Of a stretch of 16,642 bases of DNA, positions 16,445 to 16,642 are shown in pieces (position 1 is the first letter of the stretch; each line of letters begins with the position of its first letter). This DNA is from an uncultured Muribaculaceae bacterium (GTDB taxonomy: Bacteria; Bacteroidota; Bacteroidia; Bacteroidales; Muribaculaceae). The notes under the pieces are model-generated. The model was not told where the DNA came from. It worked only from the letters and a program-made list of their open reading frames with translations, and ran no database searches. The stretch is from assembly GCA_910588065.1 (NCBI GenBank), contig CAJUPZ010000033.1, positions 1-16,642 on the forward strand, in the 5' to 3' direction. The position numbers were made by a program, and so were the translations under genes.

Positions 16445-16481
16445 GCAACCGTGGTTCAGTCCGGACCACGGTTGCTGTTTT
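16445..16481 (+). terminator. Intrinsic terminator after the recombinase
   Basis: GCAACCGTGGT (16445-16455) pairs perfectly with ACCACGGTTGC (16465-16475) over a 9-nt loop, followed by TGTTTT. It starts 10 bp after the recombinase stop codon. Confidence 0.88.
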
Positions 16482-16593
16482 CACATCTTGTGACTTCTAT
16501 CCGGTGACACAGTTGCCCGATAATAAACCATTGGTTTCCATATTATTCCATTTTAGTTCATGTTAGCAATACAGTTGTTAAAAAAGGATGTAA

Positions 16594-16630
16594 ATTCTAA
16601 TTTAAAAAGGAGCCGGATTCTAATTTAAAA
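16594..16630. repeat. 14-bp direct repeat, possible mobile-element end
   Basis: ATTCTAATTTAAAA occurs at 16594-16607 and 16617-16630, offset 23 bp, in AT-rich DNA without a gene; a related GTTAAAAAAGG lies just before. Closely spaced internal repeats near a terminus are typical of IS21-family ends, but the window stops before any transposase, so this is a suggestion only. The rest of 16482-16593 shows no gene or clear site. Confidence 0.4.
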
Positions 16631-16642
16631 GTGCGCCATTTC

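Overview
The window looks like Bacteroidales chromosome. Four things point there: TAnnTTTG -7 boxes (two with a well-spaced TTTG -33 box), start codons without clear Shine-Dalgarno sequences, two giant secreted proteins ending in a type A Por/type IX secretion (T9SS) sorting domain, and a Bacteroidetes-type tyrosine recombinase with a zinc-ribbon/HTH partner. A gut Muribaculaceae/Prevotella-like lineage is my guess from protein style; the family cannot be proven here. All supported genes are on the + strand. No tRNA, rRNA or CRISPR array was seen.

Left part (1-11620): two paralogous giant surface/secreted proteins of 1842 and 1529 aa. Each is preceded by a composite intergenic element made of many short hairpins, mostly with 3-nt loops, and by a Bacteroidetes promoter, and each ends in the same strong intrinsic terminator. 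The N-termini are unrelated in appearance and the middles are collinear but diverged. The last 234 residues plus the terminator are nearly identical, which suggests tandem duplication followed by N-terminal replacement and/or recent gene conversion of the 3' end.

Middle (11620-14150): a membrane-anchored or exported DNA/RNA non-specific endonuclease overlaps the start of mnmE (tRNA U34 modification GTPase) by 4 bp. This MnmE is longer than usual because of two insertions, one glycine-rich and written in atypical codons. A hairpin terminator closes the pair.

Right part (14150-16642): a small mobile-element-like module. Helically phased T-tracts and four 10-bp-spaced TGGGACAC iterons precede a zinc-ribbon protein with three excisionase-type HTH repeats. 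A fourth HTH repeat continues in the same frame just beyond a TAA codon that stands where the other repeats have Glu, so the gene looks like a four-HTH protein cut by one nonsense change. A tyrosine recombinase with all catalytic residues and a clean terminator follow. The window ends in a 14-bp direct repeat that may be the end of another mobile element. The pairing of a four-HTH protein with four iterons is the most system-like novelty here.
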